Positions 1 through 9,400 of a DNA stretch of 64,000 nucleotides are shown here, one piece after another. A program made the position numbers and the translations under genes. The notes beneath the pieces were generated by a model that saw nothing but the letters and a program-made list of their open reading frames with translations, did not search any database and was not told the DNA's origin. The DNA comes from Rosenbergiella collisarenosi. GTDB lineage: Bacteria; Pseudomonadota; Gammaproteobacteria; Enterobacterales; Enterobacteriaceae. The stretch spans positions 1-64,000 of the forward strand of contig NZ_JABBFP010000012.1 of assembly GCF_018494085.1 (NCBI RefSeq), read 5' to 3'. Each line of letters starts with the position of its first letter. Within the stretch, counting starts at the first letter, position 1.

Positions 1-73
<73 letters not shown>

Positions 74-86
74 TCCGTGGAAGCGC

Positions 87-114
87 ACTATACGGAATAT
101 GCCGATCTTTGCAA
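87..114 (-). promoter_or_regulatory. Promoter of the initiator tRNA
   Basis: Read on the minus strand there is a -35 TTGCAA (109-114), a 16-base spacer and a -10 TATAGT (87-92), followed by a G/C-rich discriminator GCGC just before the expected start. Such a discriminator is typical of stable-RNA promoters under stringent control. The rest of the gap up to mltA shows no gene. Confidence 0.7.
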
Positions 115-276
115 CCCAAATTTTAAAACATAACGAAAAAAAGTCTTATTTTGATGGATTAGTAGTCGTAACGCCCTTTTTTTAGTCATTTTTTGCGACG
201 AGAGGGCTTTACAGTTTTAATCTAATAGGGGCTCTGCTATCTTCGCCAACAGAACATTGAGCGATAAGAGAGACGC

Positions 277-1398
277 ATGAAACTCCCACTATTAAAACTA
301 GCCGTTACCGGCTCCCTGGTCGCGATCTTACTTGCGGGCTGTTCATCTAAGCCTACCGATCGAGGCCAGCAATATAAAGATGGTAAAATCACCTCACAAT
401 TTGCCTTACGTAATCAGCCGAACGCTATCGGCGCGCCAATTAATGGTGGCGACTTCGTAGACCAAGTCCAACAGATCCAAGGGGCTTCGTCACGTCTATA
501 CCAGCGCCAACAAAGTACCTTTAATGCAATTCAGAGCTGGTTAAATTCAGGGGGAGATACCCGTCAGCTACGCAACTACGGTATCGAAGCCTGGCAAATG
601 GAAGGCGCGGATGATTACGGTAACGTACAATTTACGGGCTACTACACGCCGGTTATCCAAGCGCGCTATACCCGCCAAGGCGAATTCCAATATCCTATCT
701 ACCGTATGCCACCCAAACATGGCCGTTACAAATTGCCGCGTCGTGCCGATATTTATAACGGCGCTATCGATTCGCGTTATGTCGTTGCGTGGAGTAACTC
801 GCTTATCGATAACTTTATGATGGATGTGCAGGGGAGTGGTTATGTCGATTACGGCGATGGCCGTCCATTAACCTTCTTTGGCTATGGCGGGAAAAACGGC
901 TGGGCCTATCACAGTATCGGAAAAGAGCTGATTGACCGGGGCGAGGTGAAACGCGAAGACATGTCGATGCAAGCGATTCGCGATTGGGCTGAGAGCCACT
1001 CTTACGCCGAAGTGCGTCAGCTCTTAGAGAGCAACGATTCCTTTGTATTCTTCAAGCCTGAACCTTTTACTCCGGTACGCGGTGCGAGCGCGGTTCCCCT
1101 CGTCGCTAAAGCCTCCGTCGCGGCAGACCGCTCGTTGCTCCCACCGGGGTCGGTACTCCTCGCTGAGATCCCGCAGCTCAACGAGAAAGGAAAGTTTAAC
1201 GGTAAATATCAGATGCGCTTAATGGTGGCATTGGATGTGGGCGGTGCAATCAAAGGGCAACACTTCGATATCTATCAAGGTATTGGTCAAGAGGCTGCAC
1301 ACCTAGCAGGATTCTATAACCATTACGGCCGAGTGTGGATCTTGAAATCTGCCCCGGGCGCTGGCGTGTTCTCGGCGAATCCGGTTTTTAGTCAGTAG
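277..1398 (+). CDS. mltA: Membrane-bound lytic murein transglycosylase A
   Basis: A 373-residue outer-membrane lipoprotein that cleaves peptidoglycan glycan strands to 1,6-anhydromuropeptides. The N-terminal signal ends in the lipobox LLAGCSS, with acylated Cys at about residue 22. The MltA barrel domain covers the middle (FTGYYTPV, TFFGYGGKNGW) and the C-terminal 3D domain holds three conserved aspartates in the region MVALDVGGAIKGQHFDIY and the tail YNHYGRVWIL. Length matches the E. coli protein (365). It lies between the initiator tRNA and tcdA exactly as in E. coli. The start is the ATG after the GAGAGACGC ribosome-site region. Confidence 0.97.
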   Translation: MKLPLLKLAVTGSLVAILLAGCSSKPTDRGQQYKDGKITSQFALRNQPNAIGAPINGGDFVDQVQQIQGASSRLYQRQQSTFNAIQSWLNSGGDTRQLRNYGIEAWQMEGADDYGNVQFTGYYTPVIQARYTRQGEFQYPIYRMPPKHGRYKLPRRADIYNGAIDSRYVVAWSNSLIDNFMMDVQGSGYVDYGDGRPLTFFGYGGKNGWAYHSIGKELIDRGEVKREDMSMQAIRDWAESHSYAEVRQLLESNDSFVFFKPEPFTPVRGASAVPLVAKASVAADRSLLPPGSVLLAEIPQLNEKGKFNGKYQMRLMVALDVGGAIKGQHFDIYQGIGQEAAHLAGFYNHYGRVWILKSAPGAGVFSANPVFSQ

Positions 1399-1432
1399 GC
1401 TATAGTAATTTTTTATTAAGAGTTAATTAACG

Positions 1433-2233
1433 ATGACAGAAGCATGGCAGCAGCGCTTTGCCGGGATCGAACGATTGTACGGGCAACAAGCGGTACAATT
1501 TTTCCCCGACGCGAAATTCTGCGTGATTGGTATTGGTGGTGTAGGATCTTGGGCCGCCGAGGCGCTAGCGCGTACAGGGATTGGCCATATTACGCTGGTC
1601 GATATGGATGATATCTGTGTAACAAACACCAACCGCCAGCTACACGCGTTAAAAGGGACGGTGGGAGACCAGAAAATCGAGGTAATGGCCGAGCGTATTC
1701 GCCAGATCAATCCCGAATGCCAAGTCACTTGTATTGATGACTTTATTACCCCCGATAACGTGGCGGAGCACCTGACGCCTACGTTCGATTATGTGATCGA
1801 TGCGATCGATGCAATACGCCCGAAAGCGGCGTTACTCGCGTATTGTCGGCGTAATAAAATCCCGGTGGTGACGGTCGGTGGGGCGGGCGGACAAATCGAT
1901 CCAACGCAGATCTCGGTCGTCGATTTGGCGAAAACAATCCAAGATCCCTTAGCCGCAAAGTTACGTGAGCGCCTAAAAAGTGATTTTAATATCGTTAAAA
2001 ACAGTAAAGGTAAGCTCGGTATTGACTGTGTCTTCTCAACGGAAGCCTTGCGTTATCCGCAGAACGATGGCTCAGTCTGCCACGCCAAAGCCACGGCTGA
2101 AGGCCCTAAGCGGATGGACTGTGCCTCGGGCTTTGGCGCGGTGACCATGGTCACCGCCTCCTTTGGCTTCGTCGCGGTATCTCATGCGTTGAAGAAGTTT
2201 ATTGCCCGTAAGCTGCGCCAAGCCGAACGTTAA
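1433..2233 (+). CDS. tcdA: tRNA threonylcarbamoyladenosine dehydratase TcdA (CsdL)
   Basis: A 266-residue E1/ThiF-fold enzyme that uses ATP to cyclise the t6A37 modification of ANN-decoding tRNAs to ct6A. The nucleotide-binding glycine motif GIGGVGSWAAEAL begins near residue 32, followed by the acidic strand LVDMDDI that binds ribose and NRQLHA. The C-terminal part carries the conserved CASGFGAVTMVTASFG helix. In the family, sulfur transfer from CsdA-CsdE supports activity, and both genes are the convergent neighbours here: the last four bases overlap the end of csdE. Confidence 0.96.
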   Translation: MTEAWQQRFAGIERLYGQQAVQFFPDAKFCVIGIGGVGSWAAEALARTGIGHITLVDMDDICVTNTNRQLHALKGTVGDQKIEVMAERIRQINPECQVTCIDDFITPDNVAEHLTPTFDYVIDAIDAIRPKAALLAYCRRNKIPVVTVGGAGGQIDPTQISVVDLAKTIQDPLAAKLRERLKSDFNIVKNSKGKLGIDCVFSTEALRYPQNDGSVCHAKATAEGPKRMDCASGFGAVTMVTASFGFVAVSHALKKFIARKLRQAER

Positions 2234-2676
2234 CGCCTCTCCAATGCGGCATTCGCCGCATTTTTTATCGCCTGAACGACCGCCGTTAATCCACTATTAC
2301 GCGTGGTAGACAGATGCTGTGCTAGACCAAGTTCACTCAATGAGCTAAGAAGGTCTTTGTCGACGAGCACGTGGGGGGGCTGGCCTTCGCATTGGCTTAA
2401 TAAGAGTGCTAATAAACCTTTCACGATACGGCTCTCGCTCTCTAATACGAAGTGCATAGCTCCTTGTGGAGTCAGTTCATAAGCTACCCAGACGCGATTC
2501 TCGCAGCCAAATACCTCGTTCTCTACGCTGCGCCACTCCTCGGGTAACGTCGGCATTTGCCGACTTAAGCGGATAAGCTCGCGATAACGATCTTCCCAAT
2601 GGGGACTTTTTTGTAAGCGCTCGGCGATATCCTGTGACGTGATAGCCGTTGCGAAAGGGTGGTCAGGGAGATGCAT
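2230..2676 (-). CDS. csdE: Sulfur acceptor protein CsdE
   Basis: A 148-residue SufE-fold protein that takes persulfide sulfur from CsdA and passes it on to TcdA. The acceptor cysteine lies in VFGCENRVW, the position of Cys61 in E. coli CsdE. Length is close to the E. coli protein (147). It follows csdA by 12 bases on the same strand, so the two are co-transcribed, and its stop overlaps the tcdA stop from the opposite strand. Confidence 0.95.
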   Translation of the reverse strand: MHLPDHPFATAITSQDIAERLQKSPHWEDRYRELIRLSRQMPTLPEEWRSVENEVFGCENRVWVAYELTPQGAMHFVLESESRIVKGLLALLLSQCEGQPPHVLVDKDLLSSLSELGLAQHLSTTRNSGLTAVVQAIKNAANAALERR

Positions 2677-2688
2677 GAGTTTGGGGCC

Positions 2689-3897
2689 TTACTCTTCTTC
2701 AGTGAGGAGTTGATAAGCAAAAGTGACTGCGTTCACTAATTTTTCAACATCTTGATAAGTGTTATACGCGGCGAATGAAGCTCTAAGCGTCCCCTCTATG
2801 CCTAATGCTTGCATGAGCGGCTGAGCGCAATGTTGGCCAACGCGTAATGCAACATGCTGTTCGCTAATGATAGCGAAGAGATCAGCATGATGAAGATCGT
2901 CGAAGACAAACGAGATAATCGGCGAGTCGGTAGCACGAAATAGCCGGATACCGGGTAGGGCGGAGAGACGTTCTGCCGCGAGGTCTGCAAGTTGACAAGT
3001 CCACTCTTCGGCTGCCTGCCAATCGACAGACTGATGAAAGTCGAGGGCGCTCGCCAGCCCAAATATCCCGGCAATATTGGGCGTTCCCGGCTCAAAACAC
3101 CAAGGAGCAGGTTGCAGACGATACCCCTCGAAATTAACCTGAGTGATCATCTTCCCGCCCCCTTGTACCGGACGCATTTCGGCTAATCGGTCCTCGCGTG
3201 CATAAAGGATGCCAACGCCTGTCGGGCCATAGAGTTTGTGCGCTGAGAAGACATAGAAGTCTGCGTTTAATCGACGGACATCTGTGGAGTGATGCACAAT
3301 GCCCTGCGCACCATCCACCAAGACGGGCACGCCCGCTTGATGAGCGATAGCGATGATTTCGGCTAAGGCAGGGCAATACCCGGTCACATTAGACATTTGG
3401 GTGACCGCAAGCAGGCGGGTACGCGCAGTGAGTCGCGGCAGTAGCTGCTCGGTGACGAGAAAACCCTGCTCGTTTAGCGGCCAGGGTACGACTTTTGCGC
3501 CCGTCCGCTCGGCTAGCATCAGCCATGGGAGCAGGTTGGCATGGTGCTCCAGCTCGCTGACAATGATCTCATCGCCGGGCTGTAATCGATCGTCGAGCCA
3601 GGCTTGCGCGACCAGATTGATGGACTCGGTACTCCCGCGCGTCCAGATAATCTGTTGCGCGCAAGCGGCGTTAATGAGTTGGGCGACCTGTTGCCGACAA
3701 GCCTCATACCGTTCGGTACTTTCCTGCGCTGCAGCATAGTGGCTGCGATGGACGGTGCCACCGGTTTGGTAATACGCTTGCGTCGCGTCAAGGACTGCTT
3801 GTGGGCGCAGGCTCGTCGCGGCACTATCAAGATAACAGTAGGGTTCATGCAGCGCTGGGAACTGTTGGCGAAACCATTCAGGAGAGAATTTTCTCAT
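2689..3897 (-). CDS. csdA: Cysteine desulfurase CsdA
   Basis: A PLP-dependent class V aminotransferase-fold enzyme that releases sulfur from cysteine as a persulfide. The PLP lysine is in the motif FSAHKLYGPTG and the active-site cysteine is in RVGQHCAQPL near the C-terminus. The reading frame is open to an ATG at 3927, but the ATG at 3897 (MRKFSPEWFRQQFPAL) lines up residue for residue with the start of E. coli CsdA (MNVFNPAQFRAQFPAL), so it is preferred although its ribosome site is weak. Gives 402 residues (E. coli 401). First gene of csdA-csdE. Confidence 0.94.
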   Translation of the reverse strand: MRKFSPEWFRQQFPALHEPYCYLDSAATSLRPQAVLDATQAYYQTGGTVHRSHYAAAQESTERYEACRQQVAQLINAACAQQIIWTRGSTESINLVAQAWLDDRLQPGDEIIVSELEHHANLLPWLMLAERTGAKVVPWPLNEQGFLVTEQLLPRLTARTRLLAVTQMSNVTGYCPALAEIIAIAHQAGVPVLVDGAQGIVHHSTDVRRLNADFYVFSAHKLYGPTGVGILYAREDRLAEMRPVQGGGKMITQVNFEGYRLQPAPWCFEPGTPNIAGIFGLASALDFHQSVDWQAAEEWTCQLADLAAERLSALPGIRLFRATDSPIISFVFDDLHHADLFAIISEQHVALRVGQHCAQPLMQALGIEGTLRASFAAYNTYQDVEKLVNAVTFAYQLLTEEE

Positions 3898-4027
3898 ACT
3901 GTGTGTAGTAACCCTTTTTTTGATCATCCACCATGGTAAATTCGTAAACTTCGCCTATGGTAGTTATAAGAACTGAAAAAATAATCAGCTCTATAATGAC
4001 TGAAAATATTTAAGATGGAGATAATAA

Positions 4028-4255
4028 ATGAAAAAGCATCTTTTAGCTGTATTGGCAGTATCGGGCTTAGCTTTTACTCTTGCAGGATGTTCGAGTAATT
4101 ATGTTATGCATACTAACGATGGTCAAACTATCGTTACTCAGGGCAAACCTGCTGTGGACGAAGACACCGGCTTGATTCTTTATAAAGACGGCGCAGGCGT
4201 TAAGCAACAGATCAACCGCTCAGAAGTTAAAGACTTAACCGAAGTCGGTCAGTAG
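4028..4255 (+). CDS. YgdI/YgdR-type small lipoprotein (DUF903)
   Basis: A 75-residue lipoprotein. The signal peptide ends in LAGCSSN with Cys at residue 21; the mature part is the small beta-barrel DUF903 domain (NYVMHTNDGQTIVTQGKP, then DTGLILYKDG). E. coli has two close paralogues, YgdI and YgdR; position beside gcvB and csdA matches YgdI. Function is unknown; members are predicted to sit on the outer membrane. A GATGGAG ribosome site precedes the start. Confidence 0.9.
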   Translation: MKKHLLAVLAVSGLAFTLAGCSSNYVMHTNDGQTIVTQGKPAVDEDTGLILYKDGAGVKQQINRSEVKDLTEVGQ

Positions 4256-4263
4256 TTTCCCCA

Positions 4264-4287
4264 AGGCTGACTCTCAACAGTCAGCCT
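4264..4287 (+). terminator. Hairpin after the YgdI-type lipoprotein gene
   Basis: A perfect 9-bp stem AGGCTGACT / AGTCAGCCT with loop CTCAAC starts 9 bases after the stop. It lacks a run of T on the right, so it may stabilise the messenger 3' end rather than act as a strong intrinsic terminator. Confidence 0.6.
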
Positions 4288-4401
4288 ACCTCCCTTATCC
4301 CACCCAGCACTATTTTTGCATTAATTAAATCTATCCGGTATACACGCAAACGATTGGCATTGCGTTGCAGACATCCAGTACAAGTTACCCAGCGTATAGG
4401 C

Positions 4402-4572
4402 AAAAAAAAACACCGCCTAGGCGGTGTTATAAACAATATACTATGGACAGACAGGGTGTATATCACAGGAAATAGTGGACTCGAACCTTCCAAGTCAAAT
4501 GCAAACACAACATCACCACCTAAGCTTCTGTTAATAAGCGATAGCGCTTATTGCCATACCACCTTCGGAAGT
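4402..4572 (-). ncRNA. gcvB: GcvB small RNA
   Basis: An Hfq-dependent regulatory RNA that represses many amino-acid and peptide transport messages. The reverse complement begins ACTTCC like E. coli GcvB, contains the G/U-rich target-binding stretch GATGTTGTGTTTGCA, the conserved third region ACCCTGTCTGTCCATAGT, and ends in the terminator CACCGCCTAGGCGGTG followed by nine T. It is divergent from gcvA, as in E. coli. At about 171 nt it is shorter than the E. coli RNA (about 205): the G/U-rich R1 stretch lacks one repeat block and a central stem is reduced. Start and end are estimated from promoter and terminator. Confidence 0.93.
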
Positions 4573-4579
4573 GGGCGCA

Positions 4580-4623
4580 ACTATAGGTATTTAGTGGAAG
4601 TTACTCAATGGACAAATTATAAT
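4580..4623. promoter_or_regulatory. Divergent gcvB and gcvA promoters
   Basis: Minus strand (gcvB): -10 TATAGT at 4580-4585, 17-base spacer, -35 TTGAGT at 4603-4608, placing the RNA start at about 4572. Plus strand (gcvA): a consensus -10 TATAAT at 4618-4623. The two promoters overlap, as expected if GcvA binds between them, activating gcvB and repressing its own gene. GcvA sites themselves were not resolved. Confidence 0.7.
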
Positions 4624-4688
4624 GCTTCACATTATAAAAACTAATGCACGATGGTTGATTGCCGTCCATAAATCGAGACCTATAGGGT

Positions 4689-5594
4689 ATGTCCAAACGT
4701 CTTCCCCCCCTAAACGCGCTGAAGGTTTTTGACGCGGCAGCGCGGCACCTCAGTTTTACTCGCGCCGCAGAAGAATTATTCGTCACACAGGCGGCAGTAA
4801 GTCATCAAATCAAAGGATTAGAGGATTTTCTAGGATTAAAGCTGTTTCGCCGCCGAAATCGCTCGCTGTTACTGACAGAAGAGGGGCAAAGTTATTATCT
4901 CGATATTAAAGAGATATTCTCTGCGTTAAACGATGCGACACGCAAGCTTCAAGCGCGCAGCGCCAAAGGTGCGCTGACGGTAAGTTTGTTACCGAGCTTT
5001 GCTATCCAATGGTTGGTGCCACGATTGACCAGTTTTAATCAACAGCATCCAGGAATCGATGTGCGTATTCAGGCCGTTGATCGCGAAGAAGATAAGCTTG
5101 CCGATGATGTGGATATTGCCATTTTTTATGGTCGTGGTAACTGGCCAGGATTGCGCGTCGAAAAACTGTATGCAGAATATTTACTCCCGGTATGCTCACC
5201 AGTGTTGCTAACCGGCGAGCGTCCGTTACAATCCCCCGCAGATTTACATCATGTCACGCTACTGCACGATGCTTCACGACGGGATTGGCAGAGTTGGGTA
5301 AGACAAGTGGGATTAGCACACGTAAACGTGCAACAGGGGCCGATCTTTAGTCACAGTGCGATGGTGCTGCAAGCCGCGATCCATGGCCAGGGTATCGCGC
5401 TGGCTAATAACGTGATGGTACAAAGCGAGCTAAGTTCTGGGCGCTTGGTTTGCCCATTTAATGAAGTGCTCTCCACTAAAAATGCTTTTTATCTGGTTTA
5501 CCATGACAGCCAAGCAGAACTCGGTAAAATAGCCGCCTTTCGGCAATGGATTATCGATACCGCCGCCCGCGAGCAAGATAGCCTAAGGGCTTAA
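4689..5594 (+). CDS. gcvA: LysR-type regulator GcvA
   Basis: A 301-residue LysR-family regulator of the glycine cleavage system and of gcvB. The N-terminal winged helix-turn-helix (LNALKVFDAAARHLSFTRAA, then VTQAAVSHQIKGLEDFLG) spans residues 7-60, followed by the periplasmic-binding-protein-like effector domain (LPSFAIQWLVPRL and DVDIAIFYGRG). Length matches E. coli GcvA (305). Adjacent gcvB on the opposite strand supports the assignment. Confidence 0.95.
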   Translation: MSKRLPPLNALKVFDAAARHLSFTRAAEELFVTQAAVSHQIKGLEDFLGLKLFRRRNRSLLLTEEGQSYYLDIKEIFSALNDATRKLQARSAKGALTVSLLPSFAIQWLVPRLTSFNQQHPGIDVRIQAVDREEDKLADDVDIAIFYGRGNWPGLRVEKLYAEYLLPVCSPVLLTGERPLQSPADLHHVTLLHDASRRDWQSWVRQVGLAHVNVQQGPIFSHSAMVLQAAIHGQGIALANNVMVQSELSSGRLVCPFNEVLSTKNAFYLVYHDSQAELGKIAAFRQWIIDTAAREQDSLRA

Positions 5595-5619
5595 GCGTTT
5601 GGTAGAAAAGGGGGATAAA

Positions 5620-6015
5620 ATGAGTAGTCGCACCATTTATATTTTCGTCGCGATCAGCGGTTTTTTACTGGTCGCGTTCGGCGCATTCGGCGCCCATGTA
5701 TTAAGTCATTTATTAGGTAGCGAGCAGCTAGCTTGGATCCACACAGGCCTGCAATATCAAGCATGGCACACGTTAGCTATCTTAGGACTGGGCAGCGTAA
5801 TGCAGACCCGGCGCAATATTTGGTTTTATTGGAGTGCGGCCAGCATGGCTTTAGGGGTAGTGCTGTTCAGCGGAAGTTTATACAGCTTAGCGTTGTCACA
5901 CCTGCGCTTCCTCGTTTTTGTTACGCCAATTGGAGGACTTTTCTTTCTGATTGGTTGGTTATTGATGTTAATTGGCGCGCTGCGTCTGAGAAATAGGGCT
6001 AGTCGCCATGAATAA
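5620..6015 (+). CDS. ygdD: DUF423 inner-membrane protein YgdD
   Basis: A 131-residue membrane protein with four predicted transmembrane helices (from [14 protein letters not shown] to [14 protein letters not shown]). The start is the ATG at 5620, behind the strong ribosome site AAGGGGG; an in-frame TTG 21 bases upstream is less likely. Length equals the E. coli protein. Function is unknown. The end overlaps rlmM by 8 bases, so the two are translationally linked. Confidence 0.92.
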   Translation: MSSRTIYIFVAISGFLLVAFGAFGAHVLSHLLGSEQLAWIHTGLQYQAWHTLAILGLGSVMQTRRNIWFYWSAASMALGVVLFSGSLYSLALSHLRFLVFVTPIGGLFFLIGWLLMLIGALRLRNRASRHE

Positions 6016-7108
6016 AGTTTTACTGTACTGCCGACAAGGGTTTGAGAAGGAGTGTGCGGCAGAAATCACCGCCCGCGCCACCGAGTTGAATGCCTTTGGT
6101 TTTGCTCGGGTTAAAGATAACTCCGGTTATGTGCTATACGAATGTTATCAGTATGAAGATGCCGATCGTTTAGTTCGCGAGTTACCTTTTAACAGTCTTA
6201 TCTTTGCCCGCCAGATGTGCATAGTTGGTGAATTACTGAAAAATCTTCCTCCAGAAGACAGAATCACACCGATTGTCGGGATGTTGATGGGGGTCGTTGA
6301 GAAAGCCGGTGATCTGCGCGTTGAAGTGCCTGATACTAACGAAGCGAAGGAATTATTAAAATTCTGTCGGAAGTTCACCGTGCCATTGCGCTCGGCCTTG
6401 CGTCAAGAAAAGCTATTACTCAACTTCGAAAGCGATAAGCGCCCGGTGATACATGTCTTTTTCATCGCACCGGGTACCTGTTATGTCGGTTACTCTTACT
6501 CAAACAACAACTCGACGCTATTTATGGGGATCCCCCGTCTGCGCTTCCCTTCCGATGCGCCGAGCCGTTCGACCTTAAAGCTCGAGGAAGCGTTTCATGT
6601 TTTTGTACCTGCCGATGAGTGGGATGAACGCCTAGCGAGCGGTATGTACGCCGTCGATTTGGGTGCTTGTCCGGGCGGATGGACCTACCAGCTGGTACAG
6701 CGGTCGATGATGGTTTTTGCCGTCGATAACGGCCCGATGGCGCCATCTTTAATGGATACCGGGCAGGTGACACACCTGCAAGAAGATGGCTTTCGTTTTC
6801 AACCCCCTCGCAATAACATTAGCTGGCTAGTGTGCGATATGGTGGAGAAACCGATCAAAGTGGCCCATCTTATGATGCGTTGGATTACTAATGGCTGGTG
6901 TCGCGAAGCGATCTTCAACCTGAAGTTGCCGATGAAAAAACGTTATGAAGAGGTGACGCAGATCCTGGCGATGATGGAGACCTCATGGGCAGAGCAGGGG
7001 CTGAATGTTCAAATTCGCGCGCGTCATTTGTACCACGATCGTGAGGAAGTGACCGTCCACATCCGTCGCATTTGGAGTGCTTGGGCGGGACGGATAGACG
7101 AACGCTAA
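6008..7108 (+). CDS. rlmM: 23S rRNA 2'-O-ribose C2498 methyltransferase RlmM
   Basis: A 366-residue enzyme, the same length as in E. coli. The N-terminal THUMP domain binds RNA; the C-terminal Rossmann-fold domain binds S-adenosylmethionine through [14 protein letters not shown] near residue 218 and has the conserved DMVEKP and NLKLPMKK segments of the K-D-K-E catalytic set. It follows ygdD with overlap and ends 3 bases into the convergent xni gene. Confidence 0.97.
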   Translation: MNKVLLYCRQGFEKECAAEITARATELNAFGFARVKDNSGYVLYECYQYEDADRLVRELPFNSLIFARQMCIVGELLKNLPPEDRITPIVGMLMGVVEKAGDLRVEVPDTNEAKELLKFCRKFTVPLRSALRQEKLLLNFESDKRPVIHVFFIAPGTCYVGYSYSNNNSTLFMGIPRLRFPSDAPSRSTLKLEEAFHVFVPADEWDERLASGMYAVDLGACPGGWTYQLVQRSMMVFAVDNGPMAPSLMDTGQVTHLQEDGFRFQPPRNNISWLVCDMVEKPIKVAHLMMRWITNGWCREAIFNLKLPMKKRYEEVTQILAMMETSWAEQGLNVQIRARHLYHDREEVTVHIRRIWSAWAGRIDER

Positions 7109-7872
7109 ACCGCTGTCGGGGTAAGATAGCGTAGCTGCTTTAGATTACCGCTGAGGTGTAAGTCGGTTTTCAGCTGCGCTAACTCACGACTCATAAAGGC
7201 GTTGTCACGCCCCGCTTCAAGCTTGCATCGCCACTTAGCGGGAACTTCATCAAGCTGATGATAGATTTCTTCTAATGTGGCGAATTGACTGATTAGCGCT
7301 TGTGCACTCTTCGGCCCAATCCCCGCTACACCGGGGATTTTATTGCTCGCTATCCCACATAATCCCCAATAATCCGGCAGTTGCTCGGCGTTAACGCCGT
7401 ACTCGCGTTCGATAAACGGTACATCTAGCCAACGTTTTTGGAAGTAATCCCGAATCTGAATCTGCGCGGATAGCAGCTGGCAGTAACCTTTGTCCGTCGA
7501 GACTAGTGTGACTTGATGCCCGGCACTACGCATTTTGACGGCGAGGGTTGCCGCAAGATCGTCGGCTTCATCGTGCTCTGAGGTCCAGCTAGGGATCCCT
7601 AACGTCGCGAACGTTTGTTCGATACTAGGGAGTTGTTGTGCCAAATCCTCGGGCATCGCACTACGCCCTGCCTTATAGTCGGGGTAGCGTTGGTGCCGCC
7701 AGCCGCTCTTTCTGAGCGGATGATCGAAAACGGCGACGGTATGTGTGGGTTGGCTATGGTGTAGAAGCTGCTTAGCGGCGGCGACACAGCCGCTTAAGCA
7801 GTTGCTTCCTTGTACGGCATGAATACGGCGAATTAAATTCAACGCGTCGATAATCAGTAGGTGGTGAGTCAT
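7105..7872 (-). CDS. xni: Flap endonuclease Xni (ExoIX)
   Basis: A 255-residue protein of the 5' nuclease family without an attached polymerase. It has the metal-binding cluster [11 protein letters not shown], the downstream [10 protein letters not shown] segment and a helix-hairpin-helix ([18 protein letters not shown]) that binds DNA. Length is near E. coli Xni (251). It lies downstream of ppnN on the same strand, separated by a hairpin. Confidence 0.95.
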   Translation of the reverse strand: MTHHLLIIDALNLIRRIHAVQGSNCLSGCVAAAKQLLHHSQPTHTVAVFDHPLRKSGWRHQRYPDYKAGRSAMPEDLAQQLPSIEQTFATLGIPSWTSEHDEADDLAATLAVKMRSAGHQVTLVSTDKGYCQLLSAQIQIRDYFQKRWLDVPFIEREYGVNAEQLPDYWGLCGIASNKIPGVAGIGPKSAQALISQFATLEEIYHQLDEVPAKWRCKLEAGRDNAFMSRELAQLKTDLHLSGNLKQLRYLTPTAV

Positions 7873-7890
7873 CTCTCTTACTCTCTCTTG

Positions 7891-7913
7891 GGCTGTACGC
7901 CGAACGTACAGCC
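7891..7913 (-). other. Hairpin between ppnN and xni
   Basis: A perfect 9-bp inverted repeat GGCTGTACG / CGTACAGCC with loop CCGAA lies just after the ppnN stop and before the xni start. No T run follows on the minus strand, so it is a processing or attenuation candidate rather than a clear terminator. Confidence 0.5.
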
Positions 7914-7920
7914 TTCTGAG

Positions 7921-9285
7921 TTAACGAATAATTTGGTAACAAGGAACGTAGGCGCTGCCCGGTAATTTCATCCGCTGCTGGGCAACGAAGCCTTGCAACA
8001 TTTCGTCCATTCTCGCCATGATGTCACTTTCGCCATGAATGAGATAGGGGCCATGTTGCGCGATTTCTCGAATACCGACATCTTTAACATTCCCGGCAAC
8101 GATACCAGAGAACATACGTCTTAAGTCCGCCGCGAGTTTTTCTACTGGCTGGTCTTTGAACAGTTTTAGACTCGCCATGTTTTCGTGCGAAGGATGGAAG
8201 GGATGCTGTAATTCACTATCGATATGCAGTGACCAGTTAAAGCTGTAGGCATCGCCCGTATCACGGCGGTACTGCTTAACGGCAGGCATAGCCTCTTTCA
8301 TCACGCGCGCGACTTCAGCAGCATCACCGATAATAATCCGGTAGTGTTGGGTTGCCGCCTCACCCAGCGTATGACGAATGAAGTCGTCCAGCATGGTGAA
8401 GTAGTCTTCACTTTCTTTAGGCCCCGTAAGGACCAAAGGCAGAACTTGCTGCTGATTATTGGGATGCATCATGATACCCAATAGGTAAAGTAACTCTTCC
8501 GCAGTACCAACCCCACCAGGGAAGATAATAATACCGTGTGCAATACGGACAAAGGCTTCGAGTCGCTTTTCAATATCCGGCATGATAATCAGTTCGTTGA
8601 CCAGTGGATTGGGCGGCTCAGCGGCAATAATAGATGGCTCGGTCATGCCGATAAACCGGCTATCGTGGTAACGCTGTTGAGCATGGCCGACGGCGGCCCC
8701 TTTCATCGGTGCTTCCATGGCGCCGGGGCCACAACCGGTACAGACATTAAGCTCACGTAATCCCAGCTGTTTACCGACGTCTCGACAATAAAGATATTCT
8801 GTTGGATTGATCGAGTGTCCGCCCCAGCACACCACCATATTAGGGAGTTCACCGACGTGTAAGGCGCGGGCATTACGCAGTAAAGAGAAGACCATGTTGG
8901 TGATATACACCGAATCGGTCGGTGCATGCTGCTTAACGCGTTTATCGGTATTCAGTTGCGCAGTCACAAAAACAATATCGCGTAGCACGGCGAAGAGGTT
9001 AGCTTGCAGCGAACGAATAATTTGTCCATCGACAAATGCAGCTTGTGGAGGATTGATGAGCTCGAGTTTTACGCCGCGTTCACGGCGTAATACATTAATT
9101 TCAAAATCTTTATAAAGAGAGAGGAGCGCATCACTACTATCGGTTTGACTACCTGTATTGAGTACGGCTAATGAACAATTACGAAACAGTTGGTAGAGGT
9201 CGCTGCTGGCGGTATCTTTAAGCATATCGACTTCGAGCTGCGATAACAGATCCATTGCGCCTAACGGACTGACATGTGTAATCAA
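7921..9285 (-). CDS. ppnN: Pyrimidine/purine nucleotide 5'-monophosphate nucleosidase PpnN
   Basis: A 454-residue enzyme, as in E. coli (YgdH), which cleaves nucleoside monophosphates to base and ribose 5-phosphate and is stimulated by (p)ppGpp. The central LOG-type Rossmann domain carries the signature [13 protein letters not shown] and the upstream [20 protein letters not shown]- and C-terminal domains are those of the long PpnN form. Ribosome site AAGGAG is in place (reverse strand, 9289-9296). Confidence 0.96.
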   Translation of the reverse strand: MITHVSPLGAMDLLSQLEVDMLKDTASSDLYQLFRNCSLAVLNTGSQTDSSDALLSLYKDFEINVLRRERGVKLELINPPQAAFVDGQIIRSLQANLFAVLRDIVFVTAQLNTDKRVKQHAPTDSVYITNMVFSLLRNARALHVGELPNMVVCWGGHSINPTEYLYCRDVGKQLGLRELNVCTGCGPGAMEAPMKGAAVGHAQQRYHDSRFIGMTEPSIIAAEPPNPLVNELIIMPDIEKRLEAFVRIAHGIIIFPGGVGTAEELLYLLGIMMHPNNQQQVLPLVLTGPKESEDYFTMLDDFIRHTLGEAATQHYRIIIGDAAEVARVMKEAMPAVKQYRRDTGDAYSFNWSLHIDSELQHPFHPSHENMASLKLFKDQPVEKLAADLRRMFSGIVAGNVKDVGIREIAQHGPYLIHGESDIMARMDEMLQGFVAQQRMKLPGSAYVPCYQIIR

Positions 9286-9312
9286 GTGAGCTCCTTAATA
9301 ATTATTCATAAA

Positions 9313-9326
9313 GCGTCGGTCGACGC
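9313..9326 (-). other. Short palindrome between queF and ppnN
   Basis: The sequence GCGTCGGTCGACGC forms a 6-bp stem around GT in the 115-base gap. On the minus strand it is followed by TTTAT, so it could weakly terminate queF transcripts. Small enough to occur by chance. Confidence 0.35.
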
Positions 9327-9400
9327 ATCCATCTTTAGCTACAACGTCCAGACTACGGCGAGAGGCTCGCGACCGACAATCTCTTTTTAGTGTCGAGTTA

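Noticed and set aside
3353..3739. 128-codon plus-strand open frame opposite csdA
   Set aside because: Shadow of csdA; no supporting signals.
4354..4644. 96-codon plus-strand open frame
   Set aside because: It runs antisense through GcvB and its promoter; conserved RNA features explain the sequence.
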